Positions 13,020 through 23,356 of a stretch of 64,000 nt of DNA are shown here, piece by piece. Origin of the DNA: Odiellus spinosus (Eukaryota > Arthropoda > Arachnida > Opiliones > Phalangiidae); the NCBI GenBank assembly GCA_963920705.1, contig OY987227.1:14673602-14737601 (forward strand). The letters are read 5' to 3'. The notes under the pieces were generated by a model. It made no database searches. It had not been told where the DNA came from and was given only the letters and a program-made list of their open reading frames with translations. The translations under genes and the position numbers were made by a program. Position 1 is the first letter of the stretch; every line of letters begins with the position of its first letter.

Positions 13020-13190
13020 TTAAAGGAAAAGTGGATAAAGATGAATAACAAAATACCAAATATGACGTTCACTAAGCGTCCTCTAACGGGAAACAGAGGC
13101 AAAAGTAGGAACTAACGAAACCACGAGCGCCTCTGCGTATTCTTTATCCACGTGGTTATGTTAGTCTACTTTTGCCACTGTTTCCTGTAA
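13020..13190. mobile_element. Foldback MITE family Q, copy 1 (right arm shortened)
   Basis: TTAA at 13020-13023 is followed by AGGAAAAGTGGATAAAG, a T2-type end (TTAA|AGGRR). The arm GGGAAACAGAGGCAAAAGTA faces TACTTTTGCCACTGTTTCC, and ACTAACGAAACCACG faces CGTGGTTATGTTAGT around a short spacer. The right arm stops at TTTCCTGTAAG, without the outer part seen on the left. Related pieces are at 18255-18320 and 23125-23187. Confidence 0.7.
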
Positions 13191-13732
13191 GATATTTGTC
13201 CATTGTTAATAATCTTAGCTTATACATTGCTTCTATAACACACCAAGTAAAAAAAATCCTAATTTACCAGTGCTAAAATCTAAGCCCAATTCTTCACATA
13301 CAGTTAACTATTCTAAACCCTGCCTTGTTTTTCCGTGTAAATTTCGGAAGCTTTTCTTTGTTTCTGCAATTTATAGTTTCAAATCGATAAAATGGTTTTA
13401 ATTACTTAAAGATATCCATACTCTCTGCTCTTCTTGATGGTTACACCATCGGGAATGCGCTATATATATAAGTACCCCCAAAATCATTTGTTTTAGCCAA
13501 CTTGTACATTTCTTAAAGATTCAATTATAAAAGGAAACGAAAGTAATAGTGCGGGAAGAAAACTCATCGGTCGAACAAAGTCAACATTGTTGTATCAGAT
13601 CGTCGGATATTTTTAGAAGCCCACAAAACCTTTCCTCTCTCCATGTTCTTTAATTTAAAGGACAGATCTCGCGAATAATCGAAATTTGGCTAATAACAAA
13701 TTAGTTTAGAACTCAATTAAATCTTTCGGCAT

Positions 13733-13795
13733 TTAAAGGGAAACTAAGAGCTAAAAATCGAAACTGTTCTAAAAATTTTGTTTTCAGAATCGAAA
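13733..13795 (+). mobile_element. Foldback MITE family B, left-end fragment
   Basis: TTAA (13733-13736) is followed by AGGGAAACTAAGAGCTAAAA and ATCGAAACTGTTCT, a diverged form of the family B start AGGGAAACTTGGAGCTAAAA. The match fades after about 60 bp. Confidence 0.55.
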
Positions 13796-15160
13796 AATAA
13801 AATTATGAATAAAATTTAGGCGAAAGTTTTGTGCTTAGTTTAAATTCTGAAGTTGGGTTAGGATTGAATTTCAGCGTTGTGTAAATTCCGTGACAATGAT
13901 ATTATTTCACACTTCAACAGTGCTATTAGGATTTAAGTTTCTTAAAAACGTAGCCAGATGGCGAGAACGATGCCTTTCGAATATATTGGAAAATCTTTAC
14001 TGTCGAAGGCGGGAGCCGTTGGTTTCATCTGAATGGTTCGATTTTATACTTACATTCAAAATTAAAATGAGGCTGTGACTGATTTTTCATGAACTGCAAA
14101 TGGAAATTGGGTATCATGAAATACCGAATCCAAAAATTCCTACCTTTGGTATGGAAATTTGAGAACCTATTTTTCTCTATTATGACGTCAGAATGGAATA
14201 GGATCTTTATATTTCAAAAATAATTATTTGAAACTATCTTTCAAATTTCATATTTTTCAGTTTTAGTCGATTTTGGTACCATTTGTAATTCTTTGAGATC
14301 TACCCTTTAAGGCTCATCATCATCCCACCCTTTTAGAATTTGAAATCTTCGGGGCGTAAGTTGGGATGAAAGTGACCTTCGGGCTTTTCGAGATTTAGTA
14401 TTATGGAAAGACCAATTCTTGCGGATATTGCGACCCAAAATCCTTTCCCGTCGGTTTTATTTTACATTAAAGAGAAATTGATGCGTTTAAAATTTCTCAA
14501 ACTTTTCTTGACGAATCAAATGTTTGAAATTTAAAATACAATACAGTAACTCCTTAAACGTTAAACGTATATTTTATCAATCAATATATTGGTATCATTA
14601 ATTTAATCCTAATAAAACGTTAAATTTATTTTCAATTCACCCACGGTCGTTTAATCGGGAAACGAATGAATAAAATTTGGCTTTTCATTCGTAATTTAAT
14701 TAAGCCTAAAGCGGCAGCCAACCGAGAAACCAAAAATAAAAAAATTGGACCGAAAATAACCTTCTTTTGCTATTTATTATTGGTCTAAAAACCCTAGACA
14801 ACAGCGTAATCAAATTTCCTCTATAAATTTAATTATATCTAATACGACTCCGTGACCTGTACGACCCCCAAAATGAGAAACTAGAGGTTGTGGGGATTGT
14901 CTAAAAATTTATCATTTGAGAGAAGCTAGCGGTCTCTTTCTTTTTTTGGTTTATAAGGTTTTTTGTTTCGTCACGACCGTTGAAGCGAGACCATTGAAAT
15001 TTATATTGTAAAGTCCATAAAATGAAATTGAATAATTCAAATATATTATATAATTCGCGAACCTTTCGCCGTTCCCTTATGACAGCACGATATTTACTTA
15101 AACCAGGAAACGATTAATATTTACCAGAAATATAAGAAATATGTAATATTTAGTTATTAG
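13796..15160. other. Unassigned AT-rich stretch
   Basis: No gene or repeat recognised. Short frames only. Confidence 0.45.
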
Positions 15161-15530
15161 CAAAAGTCTATCACTTTATTCCATAAAAGTAAACAACGCC
15201 CCGTAGCTTAAAACTATCAGCAAATGTCCAATCCAGGCTAATGTACCGGCAGATTCTGATTCATGACGCTCTAGCGGCCGCAGTCGGTGTAAATAGTGAA
15301 CGGAGGAAGCGCCACTTTTTGGAGAAACTCTGGAGTTATGGGGAAGACAATATAGCCATCGCGGCCCGCCTAAAGTCCTTCCCTCTCTCCCGACTCAAAA
15401 TAATGAGGAAGAGTCCAAATCACTCGAGCCAGACAGGGGTGATGACTTTTATGGCTAGTTTTAAGTGATGGCCGCGTTTACCTGGCCCTTTGCTGATAGT
15501 ATTAAGCTACGGGGCGTTGTTTTCTTATAT
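15161..15530 (+). mobile_element. Inverted-repeat DNA element D, copy 1 (right tip missing)
   Basis: The left arm runs CAAAAGTCTATCACTTTATT, CCATAAAAG, then AACAACGCCCCGTAGCTTAA. The right arm reads TACGGGGCGTTGTT, preceded by GCTGATAGTATTAAGC. The body is GC-richer and about 80% alike by eye to 59504-59835, with shared blocks AATAGTGAACGGAGGAA and AGAGTCCAAAT. The outermost right tip is not here; element E begins at 15531 where it should be. A 75-codon frame covers the body but is not kept open in copy 2, so I read the body as non-coding. Confidence 0.75.
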
Positions 15531-15846
15531 CAAGAATTCATTCAGGTTCCATAAGAATATGGGAGGGCCGCGATTCAATAGCCATCCTCCCAAACTTTGT
15601 AGCAAAAGTTCGTCTGCTTCGAATCGATTTTTCAAGTAAATCACTCCTGACGTCTATTATTAACCCGCGCCACTAACGACCTTGACATAATATTTTGGGT
15701 AATAAAAATGGAGCCGACCGGAAAAAGATCTAAGCGTACAAATGTTGCGAAAATTGCAGACTAACTTTTGTTACGAAGTTTGGGAGAATGGTACCAGAGG
15801 CTAAAGCTATGCTCCCATATTCTTATGGAACCTGAATGGATTCTTG
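15531..15846. mobile_element. Inverted-repeat DNA element E, full length
   Basis: Begins CAAGAATTCATTCAGGTTCC and ends GGAACCTGAATGGATTCTTG. The first ~35 bp of each end are nearly perfect inverted repeats, and weaker complementarity extends to about 90 bp (CCTCCCAAACTTTGTAGC facing TACGAAGTTTGGGAG). ATAT lies on both sides, so the target duplication could be ATAT, or TA if the element is taken as one base longer at each end. Length is 316 bp with no transposase frame. It abuts copy 1 of element D. Confidence 0.8.
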
Positions 15847-16571
15847 ATATTGCATCAGCAGGTAATTCAATTCGACTTTTATAGAGGAAATAATCAAACC
15901 TTTAAATAAATTAAATCGAATAGTGATTCTTATAGTACATATAGCTGACTGTAATAGAATTCCCTTGAAAAAAAGAAAGAAAAAGCGAATAAAAAAAAAA
16001 AAAGAATGAAATTAGCTTTTTTCGGGAGTTGCCGGCGATTTTTCGGAATAAATCATCTTCATTTCCCTTTCCTAATGATCCGGATCGTCTATAAAGCTGA
16101 CCCTTTGGCTTTCTCGTATATATATAAAGCTTGTCTCTTTCTTTCTATATCTCTGTGTCCCCGACGCTTGTATCGCGCGACCGCTTAGATGGAAGCTCGT
16201 ATATAAAAAATGCTGTGGAATCCCGCTCGTGGCGGACCTTGGAATGATATAAGGCACTTAGGAAGAATCTCCCCTTCTCCCCATATATATATTCTCCACC
16301 ACTTTCTTTCTCTAATCTTCATCGTTGCTCTTTCTCGCACTCTATACACTCTCCTCTTTGACCAGCTATTTTCGACAGTGCACGACGATATACATTTAAG
16401 AGATTCGTTCACACTAGGGCTGTTGGGCTTCGCAGAATTTTTAAAATTGTGGAACACACCGGTGTTGTATAATTTTTACCGGAAAACGGAGCCCTCGACC
16501 GTGAGTGCAGGGCCTGTGACAATTATGCGGCTATCACGTGACCTCCCTTGATGCGTTTACTAAAAACTTAA
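15847..16571. other. Unassigned stretch with overlapping short frames
   Basis: Holds A runs near 15970-16005 and a moderately GC-rich patch at 16190-16550, open in one frame on each strand for 90-113 codons. The peptides have no recognised motif and the two frames shadow one another. CACGTG lies at 16535-16540. Confidence 0.35.
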
Positions 16572-16618
16572 AGGTTCACTCTAGCAGTTCTTAATCGATT
16601 TGAAACGGTAAAATCAAG
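16572..16618 (-). mobile_element. MITE family F, end fragment
   Basis: GTTCACTCTAG followed by AATCGATTTGAAACGGTAAA matches, in reverse complement, the right end of family F at 29990-30042. Confidence 0.5.
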
Positions 16619-17894
16619 TGTCCTATCTATAGCTATTATAGAGCATCCTATTTTCCCACACTATTTTAGTTAGTGGGAACGTAGCTCCGACCGAGATTCG
16701 TTCTCAATCTTTGGGAAGGTCAAATTTATCGGGGTTACTGTGGTAACGGATCGTTTCGTTCGCTTGATAGTTCTCGTGTATGCGCCCGTCCGTAATCGAC
16801 TATTGAAGATATAGGTATGTGGATGGTTCTGATAACCCGGGAAGACTATATATCCTTATTTGAGAAATGGACCGTCAAGATACTTAAAATATCTACTAAT
16901 TTTATCTTAAAGACTATTATTTTAATCGATATCTTTCAAGTCGCGTTCGGACTCTTCACTAATCGTCGGTCGAGTCGCTGTTTTCTTGTCATTCAGTTGC
17001 ACCATAAATGTATAATAGTTTAATTGAAGGCAAAGCGGCGATCCTTTTTGTCTGTCATACGCCTAAAATAATTATAATATTAATAATAATCTAAGCTTGT
17101 TTTAGAGAAGCGATATCTTCTTCAACTCCTGGTTTTCGAGAGGATCTCTATTTATAGAATATAAATATAATTCCTATTCTAAAACTAAATGTCCACGTCT
17201 GGAGAAGGGGAGGCTGGGTGAGTGAGTTGCCAGCGGTACGGCGACCACTTTTGGGTCATTATTGTCACTCTGTCGAGTCCTTGGGCACCAATTTGAAGAT
17301 AAAACTTTTTGGGGGGAAGCTATTACCCACTGCCATTGCAGGCATCGGACTACGCCGCGTCTTCGTGTACTGATATAGCGTGGCTCGATACCTTTAACTC
17401 CGTTAGTTCATTAGCGGGAAGAGAGGGAAGAGATTGGCCTCCCTCGATCGTTAGTCTTAATTTGGAGGAACACCGGCCGCTGGATACTGGCTCCCGATCA
17501 CGGTTTTAGACGCGACACAAACCAGAACATAGTACCGGTATTCGTCCTCTTTCACTCGGTCCCCACACCTCTCTTGACAAGAAAGCCAGAACTCTCGGAA
17601 CATCTTGACCATTCGCGATTACTACTATACTTTAGTTCCGTCCACGATGCGGAGCGGAACAAAGCGATGTTGTAGTACAAGTAGAAGGAGCAAGAGAGAT
17701 GGTAATAAGCGTAGAAATCAAATATCTTTAGCGTTCCATTCCATTCGATCTTTGCACCTTTCCAAGGGCCGGGTTTTAATACAAGTTTACCAAACGTGCG
17801 CTCCTCGAAATTTTTCTACTTTTATTCCGCTAGAAGCGTGAAGAGTTAATATAACCCGTGGCGGCTACCTACCCAAGAGCGAATTTTATACAAT
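16619..17894. other. Unassigned stretch with a GC-richer patch
   Basis: Around 17200-17520 the base composition rises clearly above its surroundings. A plus-strand frame stays open at 17309-17509 (start MGGSYYPLPLQ, end TGSRSRF). No domain is recognised, and I see no convincing acceptor or donor at its edges. It could be a first exon, a promoter-proximal island or a GC-rich repeat. Confidence 0.3.
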
Positions 17895-18236
17895 TTAAGA
17901 GAAATTTGGAGCTAAAAATGGAACAGCTTTTGAATTTATTTTCCAAATCACCATGCCAAGAAACATATTCGATAATTTTTAGACACGTTTTTATTGTTTA
18001 AGTTAATTTCTTAAGTTTGGTAAAGTTTGAATAGAAGTAAATAGAAATTCGGGACAATCATATTATTTCGTTTGATGCCTAAGACCTTGGCCGTCAAACG
18101 CCAGCCTATTCTTTTAATGTTAGGACATACATGCGCTGTTGAAGGCTGAAATAAAGTGATTGGTCCGAATTTATAATTTCTTTTTTCCAAATTTTGGCAC
18201 GGTGATTCCGAAAATAAATTTATGACGAAGGGAAAC
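17895..18236 (+). mobile_element. Foldback MITE family B, near full length
   Basis: Starts TTTAAGAGAAATTTGGAGCT, a diverged AGGGAAACTTGGAGCT. It carries the block ATCACCATGCCAAGAAAC, the spacer TTAAGTTTGGTAAAGTTTGA, an inner palindrome around AGACCTTGGCCGTCAAACG, the mirrored AGGCTGAAATAA and TTTTGGCACGGTGATTCCG, and a decayed end GAAGGGAAAC. Structure is as in 41371-41808. No coding capacity. Confidence 0.75.
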
Positions 18237-18254
18237 ACGATATTGTAAGATACT

Positions 18255-18320
18255 ACTTCTGCCAATGTTTGCCGTTAGAGAACGCTTATGAACACCATGT
18301 TTTGTTATTCATAGGTGCCC
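18255..18320 (-). mobile_element. MITE family Q, fragment
   Basis: CTACTTCTGCCAATGTTT, CCGTTAGAGAACGCTTA and TTTTGTTATTCAT match the reverse complement of 13030-13110. It begins about 20 bp after the end of the B copy. Confidence 0.6.
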
Positions 18321-19295
18321 ATGGTCAATAGTCTTAACTTACACGCGCCTGTTCTTTTTCCCAAAGATGACAGCATTAACTCTAATAACTCAAACAGATC
18401 GTAACATATATATTTCTGGCTTTTGCTATGTATAAGTCGATACACGTTTCGACTATTACCTTCCCAAATATATCCCTCTAATAACATCACCATTGTGAAG
18501 ACCGAAATAAACCCTTGTTTTTTTATATTGTTGGGAAAACCCTAGGACTCTTTAGCGCTTCTTTTTGGCAAGGAGGGGAGTTTGCCCCACGATTTATTGT
18601 TCTATATACAGAGTGTGTAAAAATTAATACTATAAAGTTACAACTATAAAATTAAAATTGTTATAGTTCATTTTAAAAGTTAAAACATATTTCACGTTTT
18701 CCGGAAAATAGTGTGTTTATTTTAACCAAGTTTTTATCAAAACCCCCTTTAACCTACCTTATTTCCTAGACCCTTAATTAAATTTTAAGGTTTAAACTTT
18801 GTATACTGATGTCGTTTATACCTAGAAGTTAAACTATAAATTTATAAGTTCACACTAATAATTTAAATTTCTGCTTTTTAAACTAACGTACTTTGCAGCA
18901 TGGGGTTATAAGAGTTATGTTTAATATTGTTGAAGTAGGGTACCATGAGGATTTTGTTTGTCAGATATAATAAGGCTTTATTAACCTTCCTTTCACGTCC
19001 CTGTACTCGTAAGCTGTATAGTAATTATTTTATATATAGAGGTTGTTACGCTCAAAGCCACCATTAGTCTATTTTTTGAATTCCCGAAGGTCTCACGCTG
19101 TTCTTTAACAATATATAAAATTTCCGAATTACTTTTCATCATGGAAAAAAAAAAAAGGGGCTAGGCTTACTAGTATCTCTTTGATTATATATATTCAAGT
19201 GCAAGTGCCGTTTAAAAATTAAGGTTGGAGTAGAGGTTACTATGAGCTTTAAAATGAGACTAAATACATCACAATTAACCCATAATTGTGACGGT
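18321..19295. other. Unassigned AT-rich stretch
   Basis: Nothing recognisable; a 12-base A run lies near 19147. Confidence 0.45.
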
Positions 19296-19669
19296 TTAAA
19301 GGGAGAATACAACCTATATCGATACCTTATCGTTTAAATAGTCCTAATCCAACTGTTGAAAAATTTGCAAACAAATATCAAAACTAGAAATAAATATAAA
19401 ACTTACCATCAAAATAGGCTTAGCTAGATTCACGGTGATATCCTGAACTCCCTGCATTCCCCATAGATCAATATCATTGGTCGCTAGTACATATATGTGG
19501 AGTTCAAGTGATCTCCTTGAATCCAGCTAAGAGTATTTTCCTGGTAAGTTTTAAATTTATTTATAGTTTAATATTTATTTGTAATTTTTTACTGTTGGAT
19601 TAGGCCTATTTAAACGATTAGGGAATCGATAGAAAAACACTTGGTTTTTGGGTTGCATTCTCCCTTTAA
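19296..19669. mobile_element. Foldback MITE family A, copy 3, complete with TTAA on both sides
   Basis: TTAA (19296-19299), AGGGAGAATACAACC at the left end, GGTTGCATTCTCCCT at the right end, TTAA (19666-19669). The 366-bp body is a long imperfect palindrome with AATAGGCTTAGCTAGATTC facing GAATCCAGCTAAGAGTATT. Its inner loop differs from copies 1, 2, 6 and 7: it has GAACTCCCTGCATTCC facing ATGTGGAGTTCAAG instead of the CTTCGCATTGATGG pair. This is a second loop subtype of the family. Confidence 0.88.
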
Positions 19670-20494
19670 CACGAAACATAGGATTGAACCTCATTTTGGA
19701 AATGAACTTGCGTTGAATCTTTTTCATGTACGACGCGTGGAACTTGTATTTTTGTGAGGCTTTCACTTTAAGGATAGAAAGAATGAACTATAAGTATAAA
19801 AACGAAATTCGCATTATCCCGATTAACGTAGACCAAATCGAATATACGGATCTTTTTTCACTTTCCCCCGTTCTCTTTTTGTTAACCGTTTTATCAAGAA
19901 AGTTTTTGAACTCTATATTATAATAATAATAAAGATACCATACCGAGAGTATACAATAATTTGGATAAAATATGCAAATTACACCTTAGGGTGGAATAAA
20001 TTCTCTCGGTATGTGGAGTAGAAGAAATAACGCGATGGGGGAGAAAAAGACCCATTTCGGTAATATTTAAAAGCTACTCTGCTCTCGCCCTTACGTTAGT
20101 TTTAGCTTTATTTCATTCTTCACGCTATTGTAATAGTTTTTCATAATTTTTACCCTGAAGTATATTTTATAAATAGGTTTAACGAAACTTTTCATTGGTT
20201 TGCTAAAAGTTTCTGAAAGAAATGGCATGTAATAAATATATTTTGGGTTTCTAATACCAGTATGTATTGGCTAGGTACAACATCGAGCTTCTAAAGTTTA
20301 TTTCTAAACTAAGTTTTTTAGAAAAAAGTTGGGAGTATTGCCGTAATTTCTGTTATTCGCTCTATCACGCGGGCTAATTTAAATTTGACAAAGAAGCTAC
20401 CACTGTCGATGGTGCGTATGTACAAAAGCGTTCAATAAGACCGCCTTTTTTAAAGAGACGATATCTCTTGCACGCCTTGCTGAATTTAATTTTT
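19670..20494. other. Unassigned stretch
   Basis: AT-rich, with no gene or repeat recognised before the LINE tail. Confidence 0.45.
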
Positions 20495-21711
20495 ATAATA
20501 ATAATAATAATAATATTTATTTCGCAAATCAAATTGCAGGCGACCACAGAGGCAAAGCCTATTAGTGGCGGTCACCAGACAACACAGACAAATAGCAAAA
20601 AAAATACATATACAATTAATCATTAAAAATAATTAGTGAATACAACAATTAACACATCAATTAAGTTAAAATTATTGAGAAATTAGATTAGATTAGACAA
20701 AAATTTAGGTAAATTAAATTAAGAATTTAGACGAAGCCAATCATCGAAAACAAATTTTGAAACCGAGGACCGAAATAACGGAATTGAGGACTCGGCGCAA
20801 TTCTCCCGAATATCCATAGGCAACAAGTTCCAGGACTTAGCACATCTGATAAAAAACGAATGTTCCAAAGCCAAGCATCTAGCGAACTTGATAGAGTAAG
20901 TTGGGCAAGAATGTCGCGAATTTATGACTGCGTAAGCGGTTACATCGAAAAACGGAGATCGAATCAGGCGTTGAAGAGTAACCACGTCACACACATCACG
21001 GCGCACCGACAATGGCAAGAGGTGAAGGTCAAGTAGCCGCTTATGGCAGGGAATATGACCCGGCGAATTCGTTTTCGGAGACTTCGTGTAAAATCTGGTA
21101 AAATTGCGCTGAATTCGCTCCAAAGAGGTAACATCTTTCTTCAAATACGGGTTCCAAACCGGAGACGCATACTCGAGAATTGGTAAACACATTGACCGAT
21201 AGAGAGTCAGGGACGCCTTAGTATGTCCTGTAGTCCGACGAATCAACCCGCATAAGCGTCTGGCGCGATTACCAGCGTAAGTGACGTGAGACGCCCACTT
21301 TAAGTCGCTTGAAATAATGACTCCAAGAATCTTCATGGACGAAATACGGGTTAAGGGCTCACCGTCGATATGGTAATGTACTTCGTCCAGGTTCCGCCGT
21401 CTCGTTATAACCATGAAATTGCATTTCTTTATGTTAAGTGAAATGCGATTCGCGTTTCCCCACGCAAAAACTCGATTTATGTTATCTTGTAGAGCCAAGC
21501 TATCCGCCACAGAGCGAATCGCGATAGATATGTAGCTATCATCCGCGTATTGATATAACGAACAGTTAGATGTTAACACGGATGGCAGGTCAGACACGAA
21601 CAGATTGAAAAGCAACGGTCCCAAAATCGAGCCCTGGGGAACACCGGAACGCACGGGCAAATAAGAACTGGTTGTGGACTTTTGCGGTGTAAAACTGAAC
21701 TGAACTGGCCG
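20495..21711 (-). mobile_element. 5'-truncated CR1/Jockey-like LINE with a short ATT-repeat tail
   Basis: On the minus strand the element runs from about 21711 (truncated 5' end) through an open reverse-transcriptase frame, a ~200-bp 3' UTR containing GGTGACCGCCACTAATAGGC and GGCTTTGCCTCTGTGGTCGC, then GCGAAATAAATATT and a simple (ATT)n tail at 20495-20515. The endonuclease, first ORF and the N-terminal reverse-transcriptase blocks are absent. This is the usual outcome of incomplete target-primed reverse transcription. The tail and the downstream reverse-transcriptase blocks point to the CR1/Jockey group; the exact clade is not resolved. Confidence 0.88.
20719..21660 (-). CDS. LINE reverse transcriptase, C-terminal half (partial)
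   Basis: An unbroken frame of 313 codons encodes the second half of a non-LTR reverse transcriptase. The frame is also open for 17 further codons to 21711, so the TTG at 21660 is not a real start. Visible blocks: SGVPQGSILGPLLF (residues 5-18), the catalytic YADD (38-41), LNIKKCNFMVI (75-85) and KILGVIISSDLKWASHV (110-126). A thumb/connection region follows with LEYASPVWNPYLKKD and FFIRCAKSWNLLPMDIRE near the C-terminus, as in CR1/Jockey proteins. The product would copy LINE RNA at a nicked target in the nucleus. The copy lacks the upstream palm blocks and the endonuclease, so it cannot act alone. The intact frame suggests a fairly recent insertion. This is the only coding sequence in the window with clear family membership. 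Confidence 0.9.
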   Translation of the reverse strand: MPVRSGVPQGSILGPLLFNLFVSDLPSVLTSNCSLYQYADDSYISIAIRSVADSLALQDNINRVFAWGNANRISLNIKKCNFMVITRRRNLDEVHYHIDGEPLTRISSMKILGVIISSDLKWASHVTYAGNRARRLCGLIRRTTGHTKASLTLYRSMCLPILEYASPVWNPYLKKDVTSLERIQRNFTRFYTKSPKTNSPGHIPCHKRLLDLHLLPLSVRRDVCDVVTLQRLIRSPFFDVTAYAVINSRHSCPTYSIKFARCLALEHSFFIRCAKSWNLLPMDIRENCAESSIPLFRSSVSKFVFDDWLRLNS

Positions 21712-23124
21712 TTATATTAACCTTATATAACCTTCCTCTATTATTAGGAGTTCCCAGCTCAAAATAAAATATTTTTACTATTAAAAGTATAGGAAGACCT
21801 CTCTATAGCAAGATCTCATATTTTACGAGATTACAATTATTATATTACTAAATGATATTATACAAATCTTATTATAGTTCACCCATCAAACCAGTGTATA
21901 CCAACCAAATGTGCGTAGAGCTATGTACCCTATGATTCTTTCTCGTTCACTATAGCAAAGTTACGTAGGTATTCGTATAAGGGATGGTGAGAAACACGCG
22001 TATGATATTCATTCAAACAATCCTCGAAACTTATTCAGCCTACCCTCGTGAACTTATCACGGTGGGATGTTTCGAAACAACGGACTGTTTGCGCTAAAAC
22101 ATATATTTAGATATAGCCTTTGCCCTCTTCAGTTGAATCCAAAATTAGGTCCAACTTTTCAGCAGTTTCTAAGGTCTATAGTCCTCGTTATCTCTACACT
22201 TTTAGATTTCTTAGAGATAAATGGCAGTCTTGGTTTGTGTGTGATGAAAATTAAACCGAAATCACGCTGTATTGGGGACACTATCCTCGGTGTAACCTCG
22301 CGCGCTTCGCGTAAATTGAGCTAAACAATTAGATAACCATTAATGCTAGCTAATCTTCCCGCCCTCTGATGTTATAGTGTACGATATTCCCGGTCGAAAT
22401 CAGTTTCAAAACTCAACGCGTGGGAAAACACTAACTTTTATAACTCAGAAACGAATCTACGAAATAGAGGGCATTATACATCAAGCTTCTTACGTATATA
22501 CGTGCTGAAATCTCGAAGTGATTTCGACCTTTATTAGAATCGACTTTAATTTTCAGCGTGTCAGTGTAGTTAACTCAATTTCTTTGATGTCTTAGAGATA
22601 CCGAGATGTCTAGCTTTGTACGCGCTGTATTCTCCGACTGATTGATTATATTAGTACTAGTTGGTACGAGGGATATTCTTGGAAGGTCGTGGCAACTCTC
22701 TGGAGCTTTGGTATTACGTCCTACAGTCGTATACGTAGAATTCCAAAGTTGGTTGTATATAGATATATATAACGATGTCCCGAAATTGTTCTCAATGTCT
22801 TTCTCTAATAGGAAGTTACCCCTTCATTCCCACTTCTCCGAGATCCTCTAAATATACCGCGTATACCGTATCCGAAACTTTAGGCTTAGTGGCAGGATGA
22901 TTTCCACTAAGTTCCCTAATACATTGTACAACGTATCTTAGCTAATTTTCTCTAGTACTCTAAATAAACTATACTCCGTCCCAGTTGTGTAGGAGTTAAC
23001 GTAATGATTATTAGCCTACGGAAGGATGAATTTAAAACAAACCAATCTTTATTGATTTAATAAATTTTAAAGGGACAGTGATAAGAATTGACTATTTATA
23101 TTTCGAAAATATATACCCAAAGTA
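21712..23124. other. Unassigned stretch
   Basis: Two plus-strand frames (85 codons at 22067-22324 and 69 at 22642-22851) show no motif. TTAA|AGGGACAGTGATAAG at 23069-23087 looks like another T2-type end without a visible partner. Confidence 0.4.
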
Positions 23125-23187
23125 GTTCCTACTCTTGCCACTGAAGGCTTATAAACACCAGGTGTTTTGTTATTCATCTTTATCTAT
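23125..23187 (-). mobile_element. MITE family Q, fragment next to a B element
   Basis: GTTCCTACTCTTGCCACTG, GCTTATAAACACC and TTTTGTTATTCATCTTTATC match the reverse complement of 13024-13105. The B copy at 23192 starts at the TTAA where the Q match stops, so B may have inserted into Q. Confidence 0.6.
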
Positions 23188-23356
23188 TAAAGGGAAGCTT
23201 GGAGCTAAAACTGGAACAGCTTTTGTATTTATTTACGGAATCAACGTGCCAAAAAAACTTATTCAAGAATTTTGTCGGAATACGTTTCTTGGCACGGTGA
23301 TTCCGTATAAATAAATTCAAAAGCTCTTCCATTTTTAGCTTCAAGTTTCCCTTTAA
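23188..23356. mobile_element. Compact foldback MITE family B with TTAA on both sides
   Basis: TTAA (23188-23191), AGGGAAGCTTGGAGCTAAAA at the left end, TTTTTAGCTTCAAGTTTCCCT at the right end, TTAA (23353-23356). The 161-bp body is an almost complete palindrome: GGAATCAACGTGCC faces GGCACGGTGATTCC across a ~40-base centre. It lacks the ~250-bp middle found in the copies at 17895 and 41371, so it is a deletion derivative or the minimal form of the family. Confidence 0.85.

Noticed and set aside
15241-15468. 75-codon frame in element D
   Set aside because: Not kept open in the second D copy at 59504-59835; the similarity is at the DNA level.
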